Source of the DNA: Sandaracinus amylolyticus | GTDB taxonomy: Bacteria > Myxococcota_A > Polyangia > Polyangiales > Sandaracinaceae | Reading direction: 5' to 3' | DNA length: 64,000 nt | Assembly (NCBI RefSeq): GCF_000737325.1 | Contig: NZ_CP011125.1 | Coordinates: 4,526,001-4,590,000 of the forward strand | Shown here: positions 19,998 through 27,885 of the stretch, piece after piece | How positions within the stretch are numbered: position 1 is the stretch's first letter | Layout: the number at the start of each line of letters is the position of its first letter | The notes under the pieces: generated by a model | Database searches by the model: none | Seen by the model: only the letters and a program-made list of their open reading frames with translations | What the model was told of the DNA's origin: nothing | Made by a program: the position numbers and the translations under genes

Positions 19998-20429
19998 TCA
20001 CGCCGTGCTCGACCCCGCGCGCTCGTCCGCCTGCGACGCGCGCGCGAGCTGCGCCTCGATCGCCGCGGTGATCTCGGCTTCTCCGCACGGCTTGAAGAGC
20101 ACCGCGTCCACGCCCGCGTCGCGCGCGGCCTGGATCGCGTCGGGCTCGAGCTGACCGGTGATCACGATCACCGCGGGGGCGCGCCGCTGCCGATCGAGGC
20201 GCAGCCACGTCGCGACGCGCTGACCGTCGATCGTCGGCAAGCCGAGATCGAGGAGCACCACGTCGGGCCTCTCCGCGCGGATGCGCTCCCACGCGCGGCG
20301 GCCGTCGGACGCCTCGTCGACGTCGTAGCCGTGCGCGAGCAGCCAGGTGACGTAGAGCGCGCGCAGGTCGGGCGCGTCCTCGACGACGAGCACCCGCGCG
20401 GCGCGCGTGCGGATGGCGCCGTCGCTCAC
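19998..20429 (-). CDS. Receiver-domain response regulator
   Basis: A 143-residue single receiver domain: VLVVEDAPDLR (acidic pocket), VVLLDLGLPTIDG (phosphoacceptor), VIVITGQ (switch Thr) and VLFKPCGEAEI (Lys). The C-terminal ends in a short Ala/Ser-rich tail with no effector domain. It starts at GTG 20429, overlapping the stop codon of the preceding receiver gene (GTGA), so the two receivers are made together, presumably as a phosphorelay or paired-signal unit. The KP motif has Cys directly after it (KPCGE), an uncommon variant. Confidence 0.9.
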   Translation of the reverse strand: MSDGAIRTRAARVLVVEDAPDLRALYVTWLLAHGYDVDEASDGRRAWERIRAERPDVVLLDLGLPTIDGQRVATWLRLDRQRRAPAVIVITGQLEPDAIQAARDAGVDAVLFKPCGEAEITAAIEAQLARASQADERAGSSTA

Positions 20430-20806
20430 CGTCCCACCAGCCTGCGCACCTGCTCGACGAGCACGTCGGTGTCGAGCGGCTTCGCCTGGAACTTGTCGAA
20501 CCCCGCGTCGAGCGCGAGCTGCACGCGCTCGGGATCGGCGTCGCCCGAGACCGCGAGCGCGGGGATCTCGCGCTTCTGATCGTGCCTCCGGCGCAGCTCG
20601 CGCACGAACGCGCGACCGTCGAGCCGGGGCAGGTAGATGTCGCACACCACCACGTCCACCACGTTCCGATCCAGCAACTTCAGGGCTTCCTCCGCAGACT
20701 TGGCCTCCAGCACGTGAGCACCGTCCCACTCGAGCACCATCCCGGCGAGCTCCAGCGTGTCCCTGTGATCGTCGACGACGAGCGCCGTGATGCCCTCGAG
20801 CTGCAT
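20426..20806 (-). CDS. Receiver-domain response regulator
   Basis: A 126-residue receiver with ALVVDDHRDTLEL, VVVCDIYLPRLDG, ALAVSGDADPE and FQAKPLDTDVL, so the Asp pair, phosphoacceptor, Ser switch and Lys are all in place. The start ATG at 20806 is preceded by GGAGG. No output domain is present. It overlaps the next receiver gene by 4 bases, and the operon diverges from a third receiver at 20963. Single-domain receivers of this kind typically act in chemotaxis-like or phosphorelay systems in myxobacteria. No histidine kinase lies nearby. Confidence 0.92.
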   Translation of the reverse strand: MQLEGITALVVDDHRDTLELAGMVLEWDGAHVLEAKSAEEALKLLDRNVVDVVVCDIYLPRLDGRAFVRELRRRHDQKREIPALAVSGDADPERVQLALDAGFDKFQAKPLDTDVLVEQVRRLVGR

Positions 20807-20962
20807 GACCTCCGTTCCTCCGCCGCAGGGTCCTGAACGAGGCAAGCCCCGAGCCACGTGAGAGGCGTGCTGGATCCAGCGACCTGCGCCTGCGAGGCGC
20901 GCGACCCCGTGCCTCAGGTGGGGCGTCCACGTCACGAGCGGCCTGCTTGTGGGGGTCCTCGG

Positions 20963-21370
20963 ATGCGTCTAGATGCGACGGAGATGTCCGAAGCAAGCAC
21001 GGGCGCAACAGCGCTCCGGCGGGTTCTGGTCGTCGAGGACAACGACGACGTGCGAGAGATGATCCGTCTCTACTTCGAGCACGCGGGGCTCGAGGTCCTG
21101 CAGGCGGCGGACGGGCGCTCCGGGCTCGAGATCGCGCTGCGCGAGCGCCCGGATCTCGTGCTCATGGATCTCGGGCTCCCCGGGCTCGACGGATTCACGC
21201 TCGCGCGCGCCATCCGCGCCGAGGACCCGGAGTGCCGCATGCGCCTCGTCGCGATGAGCGGCTACGCGCGCGAGCAGCTCGGTGATCGCGCCGAGCCGGG
21301 GCTCGTCGATCGTTGGCTGCTCAAGCCGGTGATGCCCGACGTGCTGCTCCAGCTGGTACGGCACGGCTGA
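20963..21370 (+). CDS. Receiver-domain response regulator
   Basis: A single receiver domain: VLVVEDNDDVREMIRLYF, LVLMDLGLPGLDG, LVAMSGYARE and WLLKPVMPDVL. ATG 20963 and ATG 20984 are both possible starts and differ by seven residues; neither has a strong ribosome binding site. It runs in the same direction as the Ser/Thr kinase 22 bp downstream, so the two are probably co-transcribed. This raises the possibility of cross-talk between phosphorelay and kinase signalling. That link is inference from gene order only. Confidence 0.9.
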   Translation: MRLDATEMSEASTGATALRRVLVVEDNDDVREMIRLYFEHAGLEVLQAADGRSGLEIALRERPDLVLMDLGLPGLDGFTLARAIRAEDPECRMRLVAMSGYAREQLGDRAEPGLVDRWLLKPVMPDVLLQLVRHG

Positions 21371-21391
21371 CGCGAGTCAGACTCGGGCCCG

Positions 21392-22600
21392 GTGAGCGAT
21401 CTCGAGGGCTTGGAGCACGAGGATCTGCCGCGGCCCGGCGAGCGGGTCGGAGGGCGCTACGTGATCGCGCGCGTGCTCGGCTCGGGCGCGACCGGCGTGG
21501 TGTACGAGGCGGCGCACGAGCTCACCGGCAAGCGCGTCGCGATCAAGTGGCTGCGCCCCGATCTCGCGTCGAGCGAGTCGCTGACCGCGCGCTTCTTGCG
21601 CGAGGCGCGCGCCGCCGCGGAGATCGATCATCCGAACGTCGTCGCGGTGTTCGACGCGGGGCGCGAGCGCGGGACGCTCTTCCTCGCGATGGAGCTGCTC
21701 ACCGGCGAGCCGCTCAGCGCGTTCCTCGCGCGCGGGCCGCATCGGGTCGAGAGCGTGATCGCGACGCTGATGCCCGCGCTGCGGGGGGTCGCGGCGGCGC
21801 ACGAGCGCGGGATCGTCCACCGCGATCTGAAGCCCGACAACGTGTTCCTCGCGGCGCCACGACGCGGATGGCCGGGCGGCGCGAAGGTGCTCGACTTCGG
21901 GATCTCGAAGCTCAAGCAGCCGGTCGACGGGCGCGAGCTCACGCACGCCGGCGTGTTCCTCGGGAGCCCGCTCTACATGGCGCCCGAGCAGATCCTCGAG
22001 CCCGGCAAGGTCGACGCGCGCGGCGACGTCTACTCGATCGGCGTGATGCTCTACGAGGGCATCGCGGGGCGCGTGCCGTTCGAGGCCGACACGCTGCCCG
22101 ATCTGTTCCGCCTCGTGATGCACGAGTCGCCGGCGCCCCTGCGCGGCATGCGCCCCGACGTGCCGGTCGAGCTCGATGCGCTGATCCGTGGCGCGCTGAG
22201 CCGCGAGCGCACGTCGCGCCCGGAGTCGGTCGCGGTGCTCGCGCGTGCGCTCGAGCCGTTCGCGGGAGGCGTGCGCTTCGATCCGAGCGAGGACGAGCTC
22301 GACGTCGCACCGCTCGAAGGAGGGCGCACCGAGATCGTCAGCTCGATCGAGGTGCCGCAGGCGCGCCGCGCGACCGATCTCGACTACTCGTCGGAGGGCA
22401 CGACGCAGCCCGCGATCTCGCTCCCGGAGATCCACGCCGCGATCCACGCGGGCACGACGCTCTCGAGCCGCACCAGCGCGCCACCGGGGCCGAGGCCGTG
22501 GCTCGATCGCGTCCCCGAGCCGCTGCGCACGCTGCCGATGATCGTCGCGCTCGCGCTGGTGATCTTCCTGATCGGCCTGGTGCTCGGGCTCGTCGTCTAG
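21392..22600 (+). CDS. Serine/threonine protein kinase with C-terminal membrane anchor
   Basis: A Hanks-type kinase of 402 residues. The ATP loop is LGSGATGVVYEA, the catalytic Lys is in VAIKWLR, the catalytic loop is HRDLKPDN, and DFG is in VLDFGISKL; APE is in YMAPEQ. After the kinase domain (about residues 20-290) comes a low-complexity juxtamembrane segment and a single helix at the very C-terminus (IVALALVIFLIGLVLGLVV). The kinase domain therefore faces the cytoplasm, with almost nothing outside. The start is GTG 21392. It probably shares a transcript with the receiver gene upstream. Its stop codon overlaps that of the convergent rlpA gene. Confidence 0.95.
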   Translation: MSDLEGLEHEDLPRPGERVGGRYVIARVLGSGATGVVYEAAHELTGKRVAIKWLRPDLASSESLTARFLREARAAAEIDHPNVVAVFDAGRERGTLFLAMELLTGEPLSAFLARGPHRVESVIATLMPALRGVAAAHERGIVHRDLKPDNVFLAAPRRGWPGGAKVLDFGISKLKQPVDGRELTHAGVFLGSPLYMAPEQILEPGKVDARGDVYSIGVMLYEGIAGRVPFEADTLPDLFRLVMHESPAPLRGMRPDVPVELDALIRGALSRERTSRPESVAVLARALEPFAGGVRFDPSEDELDVAPLEGGRTEIVSSIEVPQARRATDLDYSSEGTTQPAISLPEIHAAIHAGTTLSSRTSAPPGPRPWLDRVPEPLRTLPMIVALALVIFLIGLVLGLVV

Positions 22601-23061
22601 TCGCCGAGCTCGAGCACTTCCGCGCGCACGCGCACCACGCCGCGCTCGATCATGCCGAGCTCTTCCGCGGCGGCGCGCGAGAGATCGAGCAGACGACGGC
22701 GACGACCGAAGGGCCCGCGGTCGTTCACCCGCACGATCACGGAGCGCCCGGTGTCGATGCGCACGATGCGCAGCACGGTGCCGAAGGGCAGGGTGCGGTT
22801 CGCGGCGGTGTACTCGGTCGGATCGTACGGCTCGCCGCTCGCCGTCGACCGGCCCGCGAGCGAGTCGTGGTAGTAGCTCGCCGCGCCTTCCATCGTGCGC
22901 AGCGCGCGACGATCGACGTAGGCCGCACGCCAGTCGCTCACCGGGAGCACGACCGGTGTCGCGCTGGTCGTCGTGGTGTCGTCGCTCGCGTGCTCGCTGC
23001 GTGCTCGCTGCGCGCCGCACGCCGCGAGCATCAGCGCCGCGATGACGAGCGCGCCGCGCAC
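22597..23061 (-). CDS. rlpA: RlpA-like septal ring / double-psi beta-barrel lipoprotein
   Basis: A 154-residue lipoprotein (signal MRGALVIAALMLAAC, lipid Cys 15) with the RlpA double-psi beta-barrel: ASYYHDSLAGRSTASGEPYD, AANRTLPFGTVLRIVRIDTG, VRVNDRGPFGRRRRLLDLSRAA. The DRGPF motif is diagnostic. In some bacteria RlpA is a lytic transglycosylase that cuts naked glycan strands; others keep only peptidoglycan binding, and the C-terminal SPOR domain is absent here. It begins one base after the stop codon of the phosphoesterase-cytochrome gene, forming a two-gene unit. Its end overlaps the convergent kinase gene. Confidence 0.92.
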   Translation of the reverse strand: MRGALVIAALMLAACGAQRARSEHASDDTTTTSATPVVLPVSDWRAAYVDRRALRTMEGAASYYHDSLAGRSTASGEPYDPTEYTAANRTLPFGTVLRIVRIDTGRSVIVRVNDRGPFGRRRRLLDLSRAAAEELGMIERGVVRVRAEVLELGD

Positions 23062-23062
23062 G

Positions 23063-24763
23063 TCAGCTCCCCTCCGCGGCGGCGCCTTGCGCCGGCGCCG
23101 ACGGCATTCCGTGCCCGGGCGCCATCATCATCCGTCGGTACGTCGGGTAGTGGAACCGGTCGCTGTGCTCGGTGTTGTGGCAGCGCACGCAGACCTCCTC
23201 GGGCGCGTCGAGCCGCACGTTCACCAGCGCGCCCTGCGGATCGGCGACGTGCTGCGAGCCCGGCCCGTGGCAGTTCTCGCATCCGACGTCCTGCAGCGGG
23301 CCCACGTGCGCGACCGTCGATCCGCCGGGCTGGTTGTACCCGGTGACGTGGCAGCCGACGCAGCTCAGGTTGTACTCCTTGTGACGCTCCTGGAGCGTCC
23401 GGTACGCCTGGCCGTGCATCGTCGTGCGCCACCACGCGAGCTCCTCCGCGTGACAGCTGCCGCACGCCTGGGTGCCCACGTAGCTCGGCTGACCTTCGGG
23501 CGCGGGGCGCGGCACGAGCGACGCGAAGGCCTCGCGGTTGTGCTCGTTCACGCGGCGGAAGTAGCGATCGAGCACGCCGGTGGTCGTCGCGTCGCGCTCG
23601 GCCTCGGGCGCGAGCTCGACGAAGCGCGCGGCGAACGCCGGCGTTACGACCTCGGGCGCGCGCGTGACCGCGCGGATGCGCTCCTCGAGCTCGGCGAGGC
23701 GCGCGCGCTGCTGCACGACGTCGGCCTCCGAGACGTTGGGATCGCGCTCCCACTCACCGATGCGCGCGCGCAGCGTGTCCGCCTCGGCGCGCAGCCGATC
23801 GCGCTCCGCGGTGCGCGTCCACGTGCTCGCGTCCATCCAAACGCCGCGCTCACCGCGCGCGAGATCGACGACGAGCAGGCCCTGCCCGTGGTGCGATGCG
23901 TGGAGGATCGTCGCGGCGCCGGTGTCGGCGGGCAGGTGCGGCTCCGCGGTGTCGAGCCCGCCCTGCACCACGAAGTCGATGCCCTCCACGTCGCTCGCGA
24001 TGCGCCGCACGGTGCGCCGCTGCGCGCGCGCGAGCACCACCACGAGCTGCGCGCCTTCGCTCCGCACCGCCGCGACCTCGCGACGCGCGGCCTCCATGAG
24101 ATCGGTCTCGCTCGCGATCACGCCCGCGACGTCGGTCATCTCGGAGAGCCCGACGATCCCGACGCGCACCCCGCCGACCTCGCGCACGACGCGCGACTGC
24201 AGCGCGCGCGGCGCGGCCGCGGGCGTGCTCGGATCCGCGGCGTCGCGCGCGATCTGCACGCCCGCTGCGAGCAACGGGAACGACGCGCGCTCGGCGAGCG
24301 CATCGAACGTCCTCGCGCCGAAGCGCAGATCGAGCGGCCCGGGCACCGCGGCCGCGAGCTGGAGCCCGCCGAGCACGTCGGCGATCGTCTCCGCCTTCCA
24401 GATCTCCTGCGTCGCCGCCTCGGCGGCCTCGACCCCGTGCGACGTCCCGTCGAAGAAGAGATCGCCCGCCGCGAGGAAGAGCGTCGGCACGTCGCCGCTG
24501 CGCTGCGCGCGGACCGCCGCCGCGAGGCGATCGATCCCGCCGAGCGGACGGCTCGTGCAGCCGCAGGGCTCGAGGTAGCCCATCATGTCGGTGACCACGA
24601 GCAGCCGCAGATCCGTGCGCGGCAGCCGGGCCTCGGCGACCTCGGGCGCGCTCGGCGTCGTCTCGCGTGCGCCGCCGGAGCAGGATGCGCCCGCGAGGGT
24701 GAGGGCGATCAGCGAGACGAGACCGACGAGCATCGCGCGGCGAGAGCCGGAGGCAATCGACAT
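23063..24763 (-). CDS. Exported UshA-like phosphoesterase fused to a tetraheme cytochrome c domain
   Basis: From ATG 24763 the product is about 566 residues with a lipoprotein-type signal (SLIALTLAGASC). The N-terminal half is a 5'-nucleotidase/UshA-like metallophosphoesterase scaffold: LRLLVVTDMMGYLEPCGCTS, LFLAAGDLFFDGTSHG, VGIVGLSEM and ILHASHHGQG. The usual first metal-binding signature (D-x-H) reads TDMMG, so activity is doubtful, and a CGC pair sits where relatives have a conserved Cys (or Sec). A heptad-rich segment follows. The C-terminal half holds four heme motifs: CGSCH (about 432), CVGCH (467), CENCH (493) and CVRCH (524), of the cytochrome c554-like type. It is presumably a periplasmic electron-transfer protein; the partner is unknown. 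rlpA follows one base later. Confidence 0.85.
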   Translation of the reverse strand: MSIASGSRRAMLVGLVSLIALTLAGASCSGGARETTPSAPEVAEARLPRTDLRLLVVTDMMGYLEPCGCTSRPLGGIDRLAAAVRAQRSGDVPTLFLAAGDLFFDGTSHGVEAAEAATQEIWKAETIADVLGGLQLAAAVPGPLDLRFGARTFDALAERASFPLLAAGVQIARDAADPSTPAAAPRALQSRVVREVGGVRVGIVGLSEMTDVAGVIASETDLMEAARREVAAVRSEGAQLVVVLARAQRRTVRRIASDVEGIDFVVQGGLDTAEPHLPADTGAATILHASHHGQGLLVVDLARGERGVWMDASTWTRTAERDRLRAEADTLRARIGEWERDPNVSEADVVQQRARLAELEERIRAVTRAPEVVTPAFAARFVELAPEAERDATTTGVLDRYFRRVNEHNREAFASLVPRPAPEGQPSYVGTQACGSCHAEELAWWRTTMHGQAYRTLQERHKEYNLSCVGCHVTGYNQPGGSTVAHVGPLQDVGCENCHGPGSQHVADPQGALVNVRLDAPEEVCVRCHNTEHSDRFHYPTYRRMMMAPGHGMPSAPAQGAAAEGS

Positions 24764-24822
24764 CGCGCCCCGTTCTAGCGCCTGGCCACCGCGCTGACCA
24801 CCTACGCTCACGGGGCACGTCC

Positions 24823-24851
24823 TTGACGCTCCGAGGACCCTCCGCTAGCTT
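24823..24851 (+). promoter_or_regulatory. Promoter of the rpsP operon
   Basis: TTGACG at 24823-24828, a 17-nt spacer, and TAGCTT at 24846-24851, in a CGCTAGCTTT context. The rpsP ATG follows 68 nt later. It is a good match to a housekeeping promoter in a place where one is needed. Confidence 0.7.
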
Positions 24852-24919
24852 TCGCGACCCTTTCGGCGCCCGTCCTGGGCGCTTCTGCGTTCTAGACGCT
24901 CTGTTCTCGAGGCATATCG

Positions 24920-25174
24920 ATGGTCACGATCCGGCTCGCTCGCTTCGGCACCAAGAAGCGCCCCTACTACCACGTCGTCGTCACGGACTCGGAGAACCCG
25001 CGTGACGGGCGCTTCCTCGAGCAGGTCGGCACGTACGATCCGGCCAAGCCGATCGAGAGCGCGCGCATCGACCTCAGCCGCGTGGACCACTGGGTCGGCG
25101 TGGGCGCGCAGACGTCGACGCGCGTCCGCCACGTGCTGAACGACTACCGCCGCGCGACCCAGGCGATCGCCTGA
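24920..25174 (+). CDS. rpsP: 30S ribosomal protein S16
   Basis: An 84-residue protein of the small ribosomal subunit, with the family start MVTIRLARFGTKKRPYYHVV and the block DGRFLEQVGTYDP. Length and motifs are standard. It is the first gene of the rpsP-khpA-rimM-trmD operon, a classic order. The C-terminus (RATQAIA) is slightly shorter than in many proteobacteria. Confidence 0.98.
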   Translation: MVTIRLARFGTKKRPYYHVVVTDSENPRDGRFLEQVGTYDPAKPIESARIDLSRVDHWVGVGAQTSTRVRHVLNDYRRATQAIA

Positions 25175-25188
25175 GCGCTTCGTCGTCC

Positions 25189-25434
25189 ATGGACGAGCCG
25201 AAGCTCGAAGAGCTCCTGACGTTCATCGCGCGCAACCTCGTCGACGAGCCCGACGAGGTGCGCGTGCAAGCGGTCGACGGCGATCGCGCGACCGTCTACG
25301 AGCTCTCGGTCGCCGAGGACGACCTCGGCAAGGTGATCGGCAAGGACGGGCGCACCGCGCGTGCGATCCGGACGCTGCTCGCCGCGACCTCCGCGCGCCT
25401 GCGCAAGCGCGCGATCCTCGAGATCCTCGAGTAA
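25189..25434 (+). CDS. khpA: KH-domain RNA-binding protein
   Basis: An 81-residue single KH domain with the GxxG loop in VIGKDGRTARAIRTLL. The N-terminal helix (LEELLTFIARNLVDEPDEV) is typical of KhpA/YlqC proteins, which bind RNA together with KhpB/Jag in other bacteria. The gene lies 14 bp after rpsP and 13 bp before rimM, the usual place in this operon. A role in ribosome assembly or small-RNA handling is inferred from the family and context. Confidence 0.93.
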   Translation: MDEPKLEELLTFIARNLVDEPDEVRVQAVDGDRATVYELSVAEDDLGKVIGKDGRTARAIRTLLAATSARLRKRAILEILE

Positions 25435-25447
25435 CGAGGCGACCACC

Positions 25448-25993
25448 GTGGGGCGCGACCTGCGGGCCGAGAGCGACGACCTCGTCGTCCTCGGCGCGAT
25501 CACGCGACCGCACGGTGTGCGCGGCGAAGTCCGCGTCCACCGCTTCAACCCCGACTCGCCGCTCCTGCTCGAGCTGGAGCGCGTCGTGGTGCGCGCGAAG
25601 TCCGGCGACCGCGAGCACGCCGTGCTCGGCAGCAAGCGCAGCGGCGACGCCGACGTGCTGCGCCTCGAGGGCGTGACGACGGTCGAGCAGGCCGAGGCGC
25701 TACGAGGCGCCGAGATCGCGGCGCGCCGCGCGTGGATGCCCGAGCCCGACGAGGACGAGGTCTACCACGTCGATCTGATCGGCCTGCGGGTGATCGAGGA
25801 CGGCGTGGAGCTCGGCGTCGTCGACGAAGTGCTCGCGTATCCGAGCGTCGACTGCCTGCGCGTCCCGACCGCGCGCGGCGTCATCGAGATCCCGCTGATC
25901 GAGCCCTACGTGATCGACGTGGACGTCGAGGGTGGCCGCATCGAGGTCGCGCACACCGCGGACTTCGAGCCCGTCGACCCCGCCGCAGGATGA
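25448..25993 (+). CDS. rimM: 16S rRNA-processing protein RimM
   Basis: A 181-residue maturation factor for the 30S head. The N-terminal RimM domain begins VVLGAITRPHGVRGEVRVHR, and the C-terminal PRC-barrel has DEVYHVDLIGLRVI, GVIEIPLIEPYVIDVDVEGG. RimM binds S19 and acts with the ribosome, not as an enzyme. The start is GTG 25448, which gives a leader of usual length; the open frame upstream overlaps khpA in another frame and is not conserved. The TGA overlaps the trmD ATG (ATGA), so the two are coupled. Confidence 0.96.
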   Translation: MGRDLRAESDDLVVLGAITRPHGVRGEVRVHRFNPDSPLLLELERVVVRAKSGDREHAVLGSKRSGDADVLRLEGVTTVEQAEALRGAEIAARRAWMPEPDEDEVYHVDLIGLRVIEDGVELGVVDEVLAYPSVDCLRVPTARGVIEIPLIEPYVIDVDVEGGRIEVAHTADFEPVDPAAG

Positions 25994-26757
25994 AGATGCG
26001 CTTCTACGTCGTCACCGTGCTGCCCGAGATGCTCGAGTCGTTCGTGCGCACCGGGCTCGTGGGCAAGGCGGTGGAGTCGGGCGCGATCGAGATCCACCCG
26101 ATCACGCCGCGCGAATTCACCAAGGATCGCCACCGCACCGTCGACGACGCGCCCTACGGCGGCGGCAGCGGCATGGTCATGATGCCGGGCCCGCTGGTCG
26201 ACGCGATGGAGTCCGCCGAGGCGCGCGAAGCCACGCGCGAGGATGGCGGCGCGCGCCCGCTGCGCATCCTGCTGACGCCGCAGGGCGAGCCGTTCACGCA
26301 GCGCGTCGCGCGCGAGCTCGCGAGCACGCAGAAGGCGCTCACGCTCGTGTGCGGCCGCTACGAGGGCGTCGACGAGCGCGCGCGCACGCGCGTCGATCGC
26401 GAGATCTCGCTCGGCGACTTCGTGCTCATGGGCGGCGAGGTCGGCGCGATGGTGATCGTCGAGGCCGTCGGCCGCCTGCTCCCGGGCGTGCTCGGCAACC
26501 CCGAGTCGATCGGGGAGGAGTCGCACTCCCAGGGCCGCATCGAGTACCCGCACTACACGCGTCCCGCGGAGTTCCGCGGCGAGAAGGTGCCCGACGTGCT
26601 GCTCAGCGGGCACCACGCGCAGGTCGCGAAGTGGCGCAAGAAGGAGTCGCTGCGCCGCACGCTCGCGCGGCGTCCCGATCTGCTCGAGACGTTCCCGCCC
26701 GACGCCGAAGAGCAGAAGCTGCTCGACGCGATCCGCCGCGAAGGAGAGGGCGCGTGA
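25990..26757 (+). CDS. trmD: tRNA (guanine-N1-)-methyltransferase
   Basis: Methylates G37 of tRNAs that read CNN/GNN codons, preventing +1 frameshifts. The 255-residue SPOUT-fold enzyme starts MKMRFYVVTVLPEMLESFV. The substrate loop is DDAPYGGGSGMVM, the SAM-binding knot is LVCGRYEGVDER and GDFVLMGGEVGAM, and the C-terminal domain has HYTRPAEFRG and LLSGHHAQVAKWRKKES. It is coupled to rimM and to the next gene by 4-base overlaps. The length is normal. Confidence 0.97.
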   Translation: MKMRFYVVTVLPEMLESFVRTGLVGKAVESGAIEIHPITPREFTKDRHRTVDDAPYGGGSGMVMMPGPLVDAMESAEAREATREDGGARPLRILLTPQGEPFTQRVARELASTQKALTLVCGRYEGVDERARTRVDREISLGDFVLMGGEVGAMVIVEAVGRLLPGVLGNPESIGEESHSQGRIEYPHYTRPAEFRGEKVPDVLLSGHHAQVAKWRKKESLRRTLARRPDLLETFPPDAEEQKLLDAIRREGEGA

Positions 26758-27323
26758 CGGCGCGTGTGCACTGCGCGCTGGTGCATCACCCGGTGCGCGA
26801 TCGCGCGGGGCACCCGATCGCGTCGGCGATCACCAACGTCGACGTGCACGATCTCGCGCGCAGCGCGCGCACGTTCGGGCTCGCCGGCTACTGGGTCGTG
26901 TCGCCGATCGCGGCGCAGCGCCTCCTCGTCGAGCGCATCCTCGATCACTGGGCGCACGGCGCGGGCGCACGTCGCGTCCCCGAGCGCACGCGCGCGCTGT
27001 CGATCTGCGCGCCGATCGAGAGCGTCGACGCCGCGATCGCCGCGATCACCGAGCGCGAGGGCAGCGCGCCCGCGCTCTGGGTGACCGCCGCGAAGGCGCC
27101 GCCCGGCAAGACGCTCACGTCGTGGGCCGACGGCCGCGCGCTGCTCGCGTCGAGCGCGCGGCCCGTCCTGATCCTCTTCGGGACCGCGCACGGGCTGCAC
27201 TCGACGCTGATGGATCGCGCCGACGTGGTGCTCGCGCCCATCCAGCCGGGCTCGGACTACAACCACCTCTCGGTGCGCGCCGCGGCCGCGATCACGTTCG
27301 ATCGCCTGCTCGGCGATCGTTGA
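26754..27323 (+). CDS. SPOUT-type RNA methyltransferase paralogue (Methyltrn_RNA_4 type)
   Basis: A 189-residue protein with ALVHHPVRDRAGHPIASAIT, TNVDVHDLARSARTFG and, at the C-terminus, VLILFGTAHGLHSTLMDRAD and LAPIQPGSDYNHLSVRAAAAI. These match a family that sits after trmD in several deep-branching and deltaproteobacterial genomes and folds as a SPOUT knot. The RNA target is not established. It starts at GTG 26754, overlapping the TGA of trmD by 4 bases. The methyltransferase call is from family layout; no substrate can be read from the sequence. It ends immediately before the convergent bcp stop codon. Confidence 0.88.
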   Translation: MTARVHCALVHHPVRDRAGHPIASAITNVDVHDLARSARTFGLAGYWVVSPIAAQRLLVERILDHWAHGAGARRVPERTRALSICAPIESVDAAIAAITEREGSAPALWVTAAKAPPGKTLTSWADGRALLASSARPVLILFGTAHGLHSTLMDRADVVLAPIQPGSDYNHLSVRAAAAITFDRLLGDR

Positions 27324-27803
27324 TCAGCGCGCCGCCGTCGCGCTCGTGTCGCCCTGCATCCGCGTGAGCAGATCCTTCACGTCGGTCACGTGGCGCGACA
27401 TCGAGATCTCGTGGTGGAACACGCCGCGGATCTTCCCGTCGCGCCCGATCACGAAGGTCACGCGCCGCGCGCCGAGCCCGAGCGGGCGCACGATCGCGTA
27501 GTCGCGCGCGAGCTTCCGATCGGGATCGGAGAGCAGCGAGAAGGGCAGCTGGTAGCGCTCGGCGAAGCGCTTGTGGCTCTCTCCGCTGTCCGCGCTGACG
27601 CCGACGATCGTCGCGCCGTGCCCCTGGAGATCTTCGAACGCGTCGCGGAACATGCACGCCTCGCGCGTGCATCCGGGCGTGAAGTCCTTCGGGTAGAAGT
27701 AGAGAACGACCGGGCCTTTCGCGAGGAGATCCTCGGAGCGCACGTCCTGGCCGTTCTGATCGCGTCCGGAGAACGCGGGGGCTTGCTGTCCGATCTCGAG
27801 CAT
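27324..27803 (-). CDS. bcp: Thioredoxin-dependent peroxiredoxin (Bcp/PrxQ type)
   Basis: Reduces hydrogen peroxide and organic peroxides in the cytoplasm. The 159-residue product has the peroxidatic Cys in YPKDFTPGCTREAC (C45) and a resolving Cys five residues later (C50), the atypical two-Cys PrxQ arrangement. The start MLEIGQQAPAFSGRD at 27803 is typical. It lies on the opposite strand to its neighbours, placed between the trmD paralogue and rplS. Its 5' end is 28 bp from the rplS promoter, so the two promoters must overlap or lie back to back. Confidence 0.95.
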   Translation of the reverse strand: MLEIGQQAPAFSGRDQNGQDVRSEDLLAKGPVVLYFYPKDFTPGCTREACMFRDAFEDLQGHGATIVGVSADSGESHKRFAERYQLPFSLLSDPDRKLARDYAIVRPLGLGARRVTFVIGRDGKIRGVFHHEISMSRHVTDVKDLLTRMQGDTSATAAR

Positions 27804-27830
27804 GGTGTGGCTGTGTTTGGGCTCTCGCGA

Positions 27831-27859
27831 TTGACTGAGCAAGGGCGCGATGCTAGTCA
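27831..27859 (+). promoter_or_regulatory. Promoter of rplS
   Basis: TTGACT at 27831-27836, 17-nt spacer, TAGTCA at 27854-27859 in the context ATGCTAGTCAC. The rplS ATG follows 27 nt later. It makes sense of rplS being separate from the trmD operon, because the antisense bcp gene breaks the run. Confidence 0.65.
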
Positions 27860-27885
27860 CTGCGCCCCTTCGAGAGTCGTCCGAC

